Both the position numbers and the translations under genes were made by a program. From Bacteroidales bacterium (GTDB taxonomy: Bacteria > Bacteroidota > Bacteroidia > Bacteroidales > P3): a stretch of DNA of 36,156 nt. The stretch spans positions 1 to 36,156 of the forward strand of contig WRCN01000019.1 of assembly GCA_009783885.1 (NCBI GenBank), written 5' to 3'. Shown in pieces: positions 1-7,563 of this stretch. How positions within the stretch are numbered: the stretch's first letter is position 1; every line of letters starts with the position of its first letter. The notes beneath the pieces were generated by a model, which did no database searches, was not told the origin of the DNA, and was given only the letters and a program-made list of their open reading frames with translations.

Positions 1-1
1 A

Positions 2-667
2 AGAACCTTTTCTGCAGGATTAGAAGTTGGATTGCGATACAAATTAGGCGGATCTAACAGAAAAACCAAACAGGACATGATCCGAGAAAGAGAAGAACAG
101 AAAGAAAAAGAAGCGGCACAGGCACAAACAGCAGCACAACGAGCTGAAGACGCAGAGCAAAGAGCGGCCACAGCATCAGAACGTGAAGCCGAAGCAAACG
201 AAAGAGCAGAAAAACTTGCCGAAAGCCTTAAACGAATAGAAGACCTGCTCGCCAAAACATTAGCAAGAGATGGAAAAGTAGACAGAGTGACAGGAGAAGG
301 CGGAAAGGATGCTCTGAAAGTGAATCTCGATGTAGATCTATTGTTTGCAACAGGAAAAAGCAATCTCTCGGAAAATTCAATGGAGATGCTTGTGCCGCTT
401 GTGCAAATATTGCAGGAAAACCCACAAACAACCATCGACATTTTTGGGCATACCGACAATGTGGGATCGTTGAGATACAACCAGAAACTTTCAACAGATA
501 GAGCAAATTCTGTGGCGAATTTCCTCACGGAGATGGGCGTAGACAGAAGACAAATCAGAAGAATAGTGGGTAGAAACTACTCCGAACCTGTAGACGATAA
601 CGGCACCGAGGAAGGTAGAGCAAAAAACAGAAGAGTAGAAATATGGACGTATGTCGATAGGGAATAA
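2..667 (+). CDS. OmpA-family outer membrane protein, C-terminal part (5' end outside window)
   Basis: The reading frame is open to the left edge, so the gene starts upstream. The first codons (..GLEVGLRYKLGG) look like the last strand of an N-terminal beta-barrel. A TTG at 32 could serve as a start but would cut that strand, so I do not take it as the true start. Next comes an Ala/Glu/Arg-rich coiled-coil linker (about nt 80-250), then an OmpA C-terminal peptidoglycan-binding domain (about nt 320-650). That domain shows the conserved GHTDN, LSxxRAxxV and EGRAKNRRVEI elements, with the Asp and Arg that bind diaminopimelate. The protein is expected to sit in the outer membrane and tether it to peptidoglycan. 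A clear intrinsic terminator follows, so this is the last gene of its unit. The family call is secure; the size and barrel type cannot be judged. Confidence 0.9.
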   Translation, partial: RTFSAGLEVGLRYKLGGSNRKTKQDMIREREEQKEKEAAQAQTAAQRAEDAEQRAATASEREAEANERAEKLAESLKRIEDLLAKTLARDGKVDRVTGEGGKDALKVNLDVDLLFATGKSNLSENSMEMLVPLVQILQENPQTTIDIFGHTDNVGSLRYNQKLSTDRANSVANFLTEMGVDRRQIRRIVGRNYSEPVDDNGTEEGRAKNRRVEIWTYVDRE

Positions 668-704
668 TTGAAAACCGTAGAATGGCATCCGTACAGAAAC
701 TAAC

Positions 705-742
705 AAAAAAAATCGAAACAACTTGCTGTTTCGATTTTTTTT
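705..742 (+). terminator. Rho-independent terminator after the OmpA gene
   Basis: A perfect 16-bp inverted repeat (705-720 and 727-742) with a 6-nt loop. The 3' arm ends in eight T residues. The next promoter begins immediately after it. Confidence 0.85.
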
Positions 743-744
743 CG

Positions 745-752
745 TATCTTTG
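745..752 (+). promoter_or_regulatory. Bacteroidota -7 promoter box of the TlpA-like gene
   Basis: TATCTTTG matches the TAnnTTTG consensus, 23 nt before the ATG at 776. The best -33 candidate is a TTG at 723-725, 19 nt upstream of the box and inside the loop of the preceding terminator. Confidence 0.8.
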
Positions 753-775
753 TCCAATATTTAAAATTTACTAAC

Positions 776-1909
776 ATGAAAAAAACCGCACTTACCACCT
801 TTATTACGATGGTTCTATTGGGTTGTGGCGGTATAGCCCAAGGTCAAAAAACAATTGAAATTTTCGGAAAAATCAGAGGTTTGGGCGATGAATCTATGGT
901 GTTGCGGTATCGTTTTGACGGTACAACCTACATGGACACCATTACTGCGAAAAACGATATCATTTCATTCAAAAAGGAAATCGAACTCCCGCGTCCAATT
1001 ATGGCAACTTTGACTTATATCGGGGCTGGCCAAGATGCTTTACTTATTACGAGTACGGAATTTTTTATTGATAACAACGTTAATATCGTTTTAGATGGTG
1101 AATTTGGTGATTTGTATAATTTAAAAGCGACAAACAGTCCGTTTTTCGATGATGTTGTAAAACTTCGCGAAGAAAACAGAGAGGATTTTTTATGGTCTAC
1201 AAAACTGAGAGCTGAGGTTTTTGAGCTGGTTGCTGCCGGTGCAGGAGATAGAGACGAAGTGAAACAATGGTCTGAAATTCAAAGCCGTATGGCAAATCGT
1301 CAAGAAAACTTTATCAAAAACAATCCGAATTCAGTCTATGCTGCTTACTTGTTTTCCTTGCAATTACTCAGAAAAACCGTTGATGAGATTGAGGAGGTTT
1401 TCAATCGCTTTACTCCGGAAGTTCAACGTTCTGCATTCGGAGAGCAAATACGTACTTATTTAGAAACTGCAAAAAAAGTGGCTCCGGGTGCAGTGGCTCC
1501 GAATTTCAGACAAAAAGATATTGACGGAAACATCGTTACGCTCGAACAATTTAGAGGCAAATACGTGATGTTGATGTTTTGGGGTTCGTGGTGCGGTCCT
1601 TGCCGCCGATCGCATCCGCATTTGATGGAACTGCTCAATGCATACAAAGACAGTCCGCTTCAAGTTATTGGTTTTGCAAGCGACAGAGATCGCAATGCGT
1701 GGAAAAAAGCCATCGAAGATGACAAGTTGGATTTTATTCATTGCAATTTGTTCGATAAACTTGATGGTGAAGATGTTGCTGCCCTTTACAATGTAAGAGC
1801 ATTCCCAACCAAAGTATTCATTGATCCGCAGGGTAAAATTGTGAAAACATCCATTGGAGCAAACGAAAAAGAATTGGAAGAGCTTTTTGAAACTACGTTT
1901 GGACAATAA
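776..1909 (+). CDS. TlpA-like thiol:disulfide oxidoreductase lipoprotein (DUF4369 + thioredoxin-like)
   Basis: A 377-residue lipoprotein. The signal peptide ends in the lipobox LLGC, so Cys17 should be lipidated and the protein anchored in the periplasm. Residues about 25-140 resemble the DUF4369 domain found in front of many Bacteroidota thioredoxins. The C-terminal third (from about 240) is an AhpC/TSA or TlpA-like thioredoxin fold. Its active site is W-C-G-P-C at 272-276 (Cys273 and Cys276), and a cis-Pro follows in RAFPTKVF. It probably reduces or isomerises exported cysteine proteins; the partner is unknown, although a DsbD at 23.2 kb could supply electrons. The next gene starts 39 nt downstream without a promoter, so the two are probably cotranscribed. 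Confidence 0.9.
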   Translation: MKKTALTTFITMVLLGCGGIAQGQKTIEIFGKIRGLGDESMVLRYRFDGTTYMDTITAKNDIISFKKEIELPRPIMATLTYIGAGQDALLITSTEFFIDNNVNIVLDGEFGDLYNLKATNSPFFDDVVKLREENREDFLWSTKLRAEVFELVAAGAGDRDEVKQWSEIQSRMANRQENFIKNNPNSVYAAYLFSLQLLRKTVDEIEEVFNRFTPEVQRSAFGEQIRTYLETAKKVAPGAVAPNFRQKDIDGNIVTLEQFRGKYVMLMFWGSWCGPCRRSHPHLMELLNAYKDSPLQVIGFASDRDRNAWKKAIEDDKLDFIHCNLFDKLDGEDVAALYNVRAFPTKVFIDPQGKIVKTSIGANEKELEELFETTFGQ

Positions 1910-1948
1910 CAAAAAACAAATCAAATATAAATCAAAAAAACAAAATTT

Positions 1949-4039
1949 ATGAGTTCAGAAAAATTTACTCCATTTGTTCCTGCGGGCACAAACATGAAAG
2001 AGTTTACGCTTCGAGCGTTGCTCATTGGTCTAATTCTGTCGGTGATTTTCGGTGCTGCTAATGCTTATATCGGTTTGAAAGCCGGTATGACTATTGCTGC
2101 AACTTATCCGGCAGCAGTTATTGGTATGGCACTTTTAAAAATGATGAAAGGCACCATACTCGAAGAAAACTTTACACGTAGCGCCGGTTCTGTTGGAGAA
2201 TCCGTTGCTGCTGGAGCGATCTTCACACTTCCGGCATTCTTCATTGCCGGTCTTTGGACGGCGGACGGACTAAATAATCCGGACAAAACACTGGAAGCCA
2301 TAGGCATGTTTAGTTCGACAAAGAGTTATCTTACGGCTACGGCCATCTTGCTTGTCGGTGCCACAATGGGCGTGTTTTTCGTTGCATTACTTCGTCGTGC
2401 TTTAGTGCAAGATCAATCGCTTCCGTTTCCGGAATCCGTGGCTGCTGCAGAAATTCACAAAGCCGGACAAAGTGGCGGAGGCGGAACAAAATATCTCTTC
2501 TGGGCAATGGCTGCCGGTGCTGCAATTAAAATTGCAGGCGAACTCAAGTTATTTGCAACGAGTTTTTTTACATTCTTAAAAATTGCTCCGGCAACCCTAA
2601 CCAGAAGTGGTAAAGTTCTTGAAGGTGGATGGTTTGCAGGAGGTCCTACGATTAGTTCGGCCTATCTTGGCGTTGGATACATTATCGGACCACAAAAAGC
2701 ATCGATCAGTTTTAGCGGACTTTTGCTCGCTTGGGGCTTGGTAGTGCCGGTTTTGTTGGCCATTCTCGGACCGGAATATGTTGAAAGCGTTGTTGCAGCG
2801 TTTAATGCTAAAGCTATGGAAGCAGGTACTACCCCTATAACCGGCGAGTTAGAAGCATGGAGATTTGGTGCAACCACTGTTTGGCACGAAATCGTGCGTA
2901 TTATTGCTATCGGTGGTATGTTGGTTGCAGCGGCATTTACACTTTTCAACATGCGCAACACATTAGGCCAAGGTTTGGTACGTGCTATCAAAGATTTGAA
3001 AAACATGGGACAGCCAACTGAAAACGTTGAACGTACCGAAAAAGATATGAAAGCTATTTTCATTTTATTAGGTATTTGTGCAGGTGCTTTGGCTACGTTT
3101 TGTGTTGCATTTTTCGTTTTCGGAACATCCTTTGTTGTGGCTCTTGTAGCCGCAACTGTGATGGTTGTTTTAGCGTTTATGTTTGCAGCCGTTTCCGGAT
3201 ATTTGGTGGGAATCGTTGGTTCGAGCAACAATCCGGTGAGCGGACTAACTATGACAGCTTTGGTTATTACGGCCTTGCTTTTGGTTGCTGCCGGAGTTAG
3301 AGGTAGTGGAGTCGAGGCTGGTATTGCGGCCGTGTTGGGTATTGCAGCTATTTTCTGCGTTTCTTCTGCTGTTGCAGGAAAAATGTTCCAAGATTTAAGA
3401 GCCGGAGCTCTTTTGGGTGGAACACCTTGGAGAATGCAAACAGGTGACTTGATCGGTGCAGTAATTTCTGCTTTTGTGATGTTTGGCGTGTTGATTATTT
3501 TGAATCAAGGTGATATCGAGCAAGGTATTGCAGCCGGTTATCAAGGAGGTTTTGGAAGCGATGCATTGCCTGCTCCGCAAGCCACGTTGATGGCAACACT
3601 TTCGCAAGGTATTGTTGGCGGCACGATGACTTGGATTTTAATCCTTTTGGGTATGATGCTCGCCGTATCGTTGATCGTTATGGGAGTGAAAGCCCCGATG
3701 TTGATCTTTATCGGTATGTTCTTGCCGTTTGCAACTATTTTTGCAATCATGGTTGGAGGCTTAATAAAAGGTATTTTGACCATCTATCTCGATCGTAAAA
3801 AACTTAGCGAAGCTCAAAACCAAACAGCAAGAAACACCAGCGTTCTGCTTGCTTCGGGCTTAATTGCCGGAGAGGCTTTGATGGGATTGATTGTTGCAGT
3901 ATTTGCAATTTTTGGCACATTCTTCTCGCAAATGCTTGGCATCACCAAACCATCTTACTTCGTAGGATTGGCTGTTCTTGCAGTGTTAGGATTCGTACTC
4001 GTTCGTATTCCTCTTAAAAAAGCGGTTTCAACGAAATAA
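1949..4039 (+). CDS. OPT-family oligopeptide transporter
   Basis: A 696-residue polytopic membrane protein, hydrophobic almost throughout. It carries sequences typical of the bacterial OPT branch: GLKAGMTIAATYPAAVIGMALL near the N-terminus (residues about 27-47, with Gly and Thr conserved), then SVGESVAAGAIFTLPAF and SLPFPESVAAAEIHKAG. Length and the spread of about 14-16 membrane segments fit the family. It should import peptides at the inner membrane using an ion gradient. It follows the TlpA-like gene closely and is closed by a strong terminator. The substrate cannot be deduced; some OPT members carry metal-chelate complexes instead of peptides. Confidence 0.9.
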   Translation: MSSEKFTPFVPAGTNMKEFTLRALLIGLILSVIFGAANAYIGLKAGMTIAATYPAAVIGMALLKMMKGTILEENFTRSAGSVGESVAAGAIFTLPAFFIAGLWTADGLNNPDKTLEAIGMFSSTKSYLTATAILLVGATMGVFFVALLRRALVQDQSLPFPESVAAAEIHKAGQSGGGGTKYLFWAMAAGAAIKIAGELKLFATSFFTFLKIAPATLTRSGKVLEGGWFAGGPTISSAYLGVGYIIGPQKASISFSGLLLAWGLVVPVLLAILGPEYVESVVAAFNAKAMEAGTTPITGELEAWRFGATTVWHEIVRIIAIGGMLVAAAFTLFNMRNTLGQGLVRAIKDLKNMGQPTENVERTEKDMKAIFILLGICAGALATFCVAFFVFGTSFVVALVAATVMVVLAFMFAAVSGYLVGIVGSSNNPVSGLTMTALVITALLLVAAGVRGSGVEAGIAAVLGIAAIFCVSSAVAGKMFQDLRAGALLGGTPWRMQTGDLIGAVISAFVMFGVLIILNQGDIEQGIAAGYQGGFGSDALPAPQATLMATLSQGIVGGTMTWILILLGMMLAVSLIVMGVKAPMLIFIGMFLPFATIFAIMVGGLIKGILTIYLDRKKLSEAQNQTARNTSVLLASGLIAGEALMGLIVAVFAIFGTFFSQMLGITKPSYFVGLAVLAVLGFVLVRIPLKKAVSTK

Positions 4040-4056
4040 TGTATGCCTAAAAAAAA

Positions 4057-4091
4057 CAAAAAAGGCAGTCGGATTTCGATTGCCTTTTTTG
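4057..4091 (+). terminator. Rho-independent terminator after the OPT gene
   Basis: The arms CAAAAAAGGCA (4057-4067) and TGCCTTTTTTG (4081-4091) pair, and the stem extends inward through AGTCG/CGATT with one wobble. The T-run is on the 3' side; the A-run on the 5' side could allow some termination in the other direction. Confidence 0.85.
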
Positions 4092-4155
4092 TTTATCTTT
4101 TCTGAAAAAACTTGATTTTAACACTTTTTAAGTTTTTTATTTGGAAAATTATTTG

Positions 4156-4163
4156 TAACTTTG
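4156..4163 (+). promoter_or_regulatory. -7 promoter box of the toxin-antitoxin operon
   Basis: TAACTTTG fits TAnnTTTG and lies only 4 nt before the ATG at 4168, so the transcript should begin at or next to the start codon. I found no well-placed -33 element. Confidence 0.7.
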
Positions 4164-4167
4164 CAGT

Positions 4168-4398
4168 ATGCAAAAAATACAAAAACCATATCAGTTTACT
4201 GAAGAAGAACCAATAACGGCTAATGAGCCTGCTGTGGTTTACCAAACAACTGTTTCCGAAGTTTCAGAATCCACTTTTCGATGCACGGAAGAGCAACGCA
4301 GAACGATTGTACAAGCACAACAAGCCGTTGCAAGAGGGGAAAAAGTATATCACAAGGAAGTTCAAAAAGCCGTCGAATTATGTTTAAGCGAAAACTAA
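4168..4398 (+). CDS. Putative type II antitoxin partner
   Basis: A 76-residue protein with no internal Met, so the ATG at 4168 is the only reasonable ATG start. The first half (to about residue 36) is acidic and low in structure. The second half (TEEQRRTIVQAQQAVARGEKVYHKEVQKAVEL) looks like two helices with a GEK turn, as seen in the toxin-binding tail of many small antitoxins. No ribbon-helix-helix or HTH domain is apparent. Its last 19 nt overlap the toxin gene in another frame, which implies translational coupling. The antitoxin role is inferred mainly from this arrangement. Confidence 0.65.
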   Translation: MQKIQKPYQFTEEEPITANEPAVVYQTTVSEVSESTFRCTEEQRRTIVQAQQAVARGEKVYHKEVQKAVELCLSEN

Positions 4399-4679
4399 TT
4401 TGGTCGCCACAAGCCAAAATTGAAATTCTTGAGATATTGAAATTCTACAAAAAGCGTAACGGAAATGCCAACTACAGCAGAAAATTATATGCTCGAATTG
4501 AGGAACTTTTAGAATTGTGTAAAACACATAGTTTTATAGGAAAGCAAACCGATTTCAAAAATGTACGAGCGTTGGTGGTTGATGATTTCTTAGTTTTTTA
4601 TGAGGTTAGTACTACAGAAGTGGTTGTATTAACTATTTGGAATTCCAAACGAAATCTAAAAGATTTACAGACAGATTGA
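4380..4679 (+). CDS. RelE/ParE-family toxin
   Basis: A 99-residue basic protein with the ParE/RelE layout: a first strand (KLIWSPQAKIEILEI), two helices (Tyr/Arg-rich, residues about 20-45), then strands with ..VRALVVDDFLVFYEV and VVVLTIWNSKRN. I chose the ATG at 4380 because it starts exactly at the family N-terminus and overlaps the antitoxin by 19 nt. The frame is open further upstream to 4281, but that part has no family similarity. RelE members cleave mRNA on the ribosome and ParE members poison gyrase; I cannot tell which applies. The PqqD-like gene starts 28 nt downstream with no promoter between. Confidence 0.8.
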   Translation: MFKRKLIWSPQAKIEILEILKFYKKRNGNANYSRKLYARIEELLELCKTHSFIGKQTDFKNVRALVVDDFLVFYEVSTTEVVVLTIWNSKRNLKDLQTD

Positions 4680-4707
4680 TGTTATGAAAAATTAAAAATA
4701 AAAACCG

Positions 4708-5040
4708 ATGAAACAAAACCTATTCGACCTAATTCCTGAGATAGACAAACGTATTACAACTGAAAAAGAAGGAGAACTATCTGTATTAGCTTTCCCTCGA
4801 TTCAGAAACAAATTTGTACAAAAATATTTGGTTCCAAAAAACAAAACGGCCATCGTTCGAGTTCGTTTGGATGAACACGGGACAGCCGTTTGGAATTTGA
4901 TAGACGGACGACGAACCGTTGGAAAAATCGCAGAACACTTAGCCGAACATTTCAACCACGAAGAAAATTATGAGTATCGTGTGGGAGAATTTGTGATGCA
5001 GCTGTATAAACAAGGATTTGTGAAAAGTAAGAAAGTGTAA
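4708..5040 (+). CDS. PqqD-family protein (RRE-like fold), stand-alone
   Basis: A 110-residue protein. Residues about 45-105 match the PqqD pattern: a strand, then HGTAVWNLIDGRRTVGKIAEHLAEHF, then a helix with VMQLYKQGFV. The I-D-G-x-R-T-V core is typical. Classical PqqD binds a precursor peptide and presents it to a radical SAM enzyme. No radical SAM enzyme, precursor or protease is visible nearby, so a RiPP pathway is not supported here. The N-terminal 40 residues are basic and lie outside the domain. It lies between the toxin gene and the TPR regulator gene (18 nt upstream of the latter), on the same strand and probably in the same transcript. Confidence 0.75.
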   Translation: MKQNLFDLIPEIDKRITTEKEGELSVLAFPRFRNKFVQKYLVPKNKTAIVRVRLDEHGTAVWNLIDGRRTVGKIAEHLAEHFNHEENYEYRVGEFVMQLYKQGFVKSKKV

Positions 5041-5058
5041 ATATAAACACATACACCG

Positions 5059-6918
5059 GTGAAAAAGTTTATATTTGCTTTATTATTCATAGCTCCAAGT
5101 TACGGTTTTGCACAAGGGTCAGTAGCTGAAGAAATTCAAAATATTTTGAACGACAACACAGAAGAGCCTTCTGTAAGGTTTCACACAGCATTGACTAAAT
5201 CCCTACAAAGCATCAACAATTTGTCGTTTGAAGAAGCCAGTCCTTTATGTGATATATTATATCGTTTTGCAAACGAAGAAATAAAAGACGATCGCAAACG
5301 CAATATGGCTAAAGCCTACGTTTACAACATCCTTTTCGAGATATTTAAAAAAAGAGCGACCCCAGGAGATCACCTAAATATGGAGATATCTATGAAAAGA
5401 GCGGTTGAATATGCCGACTCGTCGGGAGATCCCGGCACGCGTGCACGGATGTACGAAGTGTATGGTCACATACTATCAAAAAATGGAAAAACCGCTCTTG
5501 CCCATGAATATCTTTATAAGGCAATCAGCCTTTACGAATCCCTCAATGACTACGATGGTATTTTTAGGTGTTTTCTTTTTATTGCAACAGACTTGGGTTT
5601 AACGCAAAACATTCCGGCAATGCAAAAGGTAATTGTTCAAATGCAACAGTATACGGAGAGGCCGGGGTTTGAATTGACCCCTTTTAACAAATATGCTTTT
5701 TATTCTGTTAAAAATATTTATTACAATCATCTTTCTGAAAATAATCCGGAAAATATAGCCTATAAAGACTCTGAACTTGCGACAATCGAAAAAGTAGTTG
5801 ATTTGGTAAAAAACAACGAAATTGAATTTAGCAATTCCTTTAATAATTCACTAATCGGTTTTCAATACTACAAATTGGCTCTTGCACACAGTAAATCTCT
5901 GCCCCGTCAATATGATTCGATTCATTATTTTTTAGACCAAGCACTACTCGAATCTAAATCCGACAAAGGCACTTTGAATGTCGAACTGGAAATTTGTGTT
6001 TATATCTTACGAGCGAAGGTGCGGTTTGAACAAAAACAATATGAACAGTCTAAAAAAGACATCTACCATGCACTGTCATTATTGGAAGGGCTACCGATTA
6101 ACTCTGCTATAGATGATTTCAGCGAAGTGTATAGTTTTTTAGTCAAGTATTACGAAACCATGAATCGCCCGACAGAAGCACTAAAATACCATAAACTACT
6201 GTTAGAAACTCAATGGCGGCTTTTCAATAGGGACAAAATGATTGCCATGACCGATATGTTAGTGAAACACGAAACAGAAAAAAAACAGGAACAAATCGAT
6301 CGATTAGCAGAACGACATAAAAATCACAGAAGGATATTGACCCTAACTATCTGCCTAATAGTAGCTTTGTTAGTTGTCGTATGGGTTTTGATTCGTTTAA
6401 ACAAATCAAGAAAAAAGAACTTCGATCTTTCTATTTACGAAGCGGCATTGCTTTCAGAATTGAAACACAACGAATTAGAGCAGACCGAAAAAGAAAAAGA
6501 ACGTTTGCAACAGCAATACGACGGACTTAAAACACAAGCCGAGCGAAACAAACAAAAAGCACTTTCGTACGATGCTGAATTGAAACGTATTAAGCAACAA
6601 TTAGAACAAAAGCCAACCAAAACCATGATCGGAAAACTCCGAAATTGGATTTCGGAATCTTACATGGAACAAGCAAAAAAAGACACCTATATCACACGTT
6701 TATCCGAGCTGGATGTTGATATGTTGGAACAGGGCTATCTTACTACTAATGAGAAAATTTCTAATATGGATATGAAATACATCATCTGCTTTGCCATCGA
6801 CATGGACACGAAAGATATGAGTTATTTGTTCAATGTGGAACCCACAAGCATTCGTAGTGTTCGTTATCGCATAAAAAAGAAATTCGGAGGCAAAAACACG
6901 TTTAAATTTTTGATGTAA
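5059..6918 (+). CDS. Exported TPR protein with one membrane segment, coiled coil and C-terminal HTH (putative membrane-bound regulator)
   Basis: A 619-residue protein that starts at GTG 5059; a good signal peptide follows at once (MKKFIFALLFIAPSYGFAQ), which supports this start. Residues about 40-400 are helical and TPR-like (for example ..TRARMYEVYGHILSKNGKTALAHEYL..), so a periplasmic sensor part is expected. One membrane segment spans about 426-446. A Lys/Glu/Gln-rich coiled coil follows at about 465-525. The cytoplasmic end (about 560-619) reads NEKISNMDMKYIICFAIDMD..YLFNVEPTSIRSVRYRIKKKF, which resembles a LuxR/GerE-like HTH. The layout matches the TPR regulators common in Bacteroidota. 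Its C-terminal 122 residues recur as the separate gene at 7135. What it senses and which genes it controls are unknown. Confidence 0.8.
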   Translation: MKKFIFALLFIAPSYGFAQGSVAEEIQNILNDNTEEPSVRFHTALTKSLQSINNLSFEEASPLCDILYRFANEEIKDDRKRNMAKAYVYNILFEIFKKRATPGDHLNMEISMKRAVEYADSSGDPGTRARMYEVYGHILSKNGKTALAHEYLYKAISLYESLNDYDGIFRCFLFIATDLGLTQNIPAMQKVIVQMQQYTERPGFELTPFNKYAFYSVKNIYYNHLSENNPENIAYKDSELATIEKVVDLVKNNEIEFSNSFNNSLIGFQYYKLALAHSKSLPRQYDSIHYFLDQALLESKSDKGTLNVELEICVYILRAKVRFEQKQYEQSKKDIYHALSLLEGLPINSAIDDFSEVYSFLVKYYETMNRPTEALKYHKLLLETQWRLFNRDKMIAMTDMLVKHETEKKQEQIDRLAERHKNHRRILTLTICLIVALLVVVWVLIRLNKSRKKNFDLSIYEAALLSELKHNELEQTEKEKERLQQQYDGLKTQAERNKQKALSYDAELKRIKQQLEQKPTKTMIGKLRNWISESYMEQAKKDTYITRLSELDVDMLEQGYLTTNEKISNMDMKYIICFAIDMDTKDMSYLFNVEPTSIRSVRYRIKKKFGGKNTFKFLM

Positions 6919-6941
6919 TCAAGTTACACAATCCTAAAATT

Positions 6942-6988
6942 GCCATAAATTTTTGATTATGCAAAATTTATGGCGTTTTTTGTTTTTT
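6942..6988 (+). terminator. Rho-independent terminator after the TPR regulator
   Basis: A perfect 12-bp inverted repeat, GCCATAAATTTT (6942-6953) and AAAATTTATGGC (6963-6974), with a 9-nt loop, then G, TTTTTT and a second T-run. It separates the two paralogous regulator genes into different transcripts. Confidence 0.85.
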
Positions 6989-7032
6989 GTAAAATTTCTA
7001 TTTTTGTCTACGTTTTTTATGTGCAAGTTTAT

Positions 7033-7040
7033 TATCTTTG
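7033..7040 (+). promoter_or_regulatory. -7 promoter box for the 7135 transcription unit
   Basis: TATCTTTG matches the consensus. It is 94 nt upstream of the ATG at 7135 and 4 nt upstream of a 15-codon reading frame at 7045. No ideal -33 element was found. Confidence 0.7.
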
Positions 7041-7044
7041 CAAA

Positions 7045-7092
7045 ATGAAATTCATTAAATGGGTGAAGTACACCAACGAAATGATGCCATAA
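7045..7092 (+). CDS. Possible 15-residue leader peptide
   Basis: ATG at 7045, four nt after the -7 box; it encodes MKFIKWVKYTNEMMP and stops at 7092. It would be read from the very start of the transcript of the 7135 gene. It shows no amino-acid run that would suggest attenuation and could be a chance frame or a gene remnant. Confidence 0.25.
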   Translation: MKFIKWVKYTNEMMP

Positions 7093-7134
7093 ACGAAATG
7101 ATACAATAAGAGAATAACTAAAAACTAAAAAATC

Positions 7135-7506
7135 ATGAAACAAAAAGTGCTCTCGAATAAATCTGAATTAAAGCACATCAAACAGGAGCAGGAACCAAAG
7201 CCAACCAAAGCCATGATAGAAAAGATCATGAATAGGGTTTCGGAATCTCACATTGAAACAACGAAAACAAACGCATACAACCTGCGTTTATCCAACCTGA
7301 ATGTTGATATGTTGGAAAAAGGCTATTTTACAGCTAATGAGAAAATATCCAACAAAGACATGATGTACATTGTTTGCTTCGCCATTGACATGGAGGTAAA
7401 AGACATAAGCTATTTGTTTAATGTAGAACCAGCAAGTATCCGTAGCGTTCGTTACCGCATAAAAAAGAAATTTGGAGACAAAAACACCTTTAAATTTTTG
7501 ATATAA
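7135..7506 (+). CDS. Soluble C-terminal duplicate of the TPR regulator (coiled-coil stub + HTH)
   Basis: A 123-residue protein. From residue 2 to its end it aligns without any gap to residues 498-619 of the upstream regulator; by hand count 85 of 122 positions are identical (about 70%). The last 60 residues, which include the putative HTH (YLFNVEPASIRSVRYRIKKKF), are nearly unchanged. The middle (about residues 30-50) has diverged most. The TPR sensor, signal peptide and membrane segment are absent, so it should be cytosolic. It may bind the same DNA sites as its parent or form mixed dimers with it. It is the first full gene after the 7033 promoter and is followed by two lipoproteins and a FISUMP protein on the same strand. 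Confidence 0.8.
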   Translation: MKQKVLSNKSELKHIKQEQEPKPTKAMIEKIMNRVSESHIETTKTNAYNLRLSNLNVDMLEKGYFTANEKISNKDMMYIVCFAIDMEVKDISYLFNVEPASIRSVRYRIKKKFGDKNTFKFLI

Positions 7507-7525
7507 ATAAAACAAATTAATAAAA

Positions 7526-7546
7526 GTCTGCTTAAAAGGGGCAGAC
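7526..7546 (+). promoter_or_regulatory. Leader hairpin, copy 1
   Basis: GTCTGC (7526-7531) pairs with GCAGAC (7541-7546) around a purine-rich loop TTAAAAGGG. The motif continues with GTTAAACCAAAAA up to the ATG at 7564. A close copy precedes the next gene at 8282. Confidence 0.5.
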
Positions 7547-7563
7547 GTTAAACCAAAAACGAA

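Noticed and set aside
2662..3231. Long minus-strand frame opposite the OPT gene
   Set aside because: Thr/Ala/Pro/Asn-rich translation without domains; a typical antisense shadow of a membrane protein.
4281..4379. Upstream extension of the RelE/ParE toxin frame
   Set aside because: The extra 33 residues overlap the antitoxin gene almost entirely, show no family similarity, and the ATG at 4380 fits the family start and the usual short overlap.
4708..5040. RiPP biosynthesis cluster around the PqqD-like protein
   Set aside because: No radical SAM enzyme, precursor peptide, protease or transporter of that type lies next to it.
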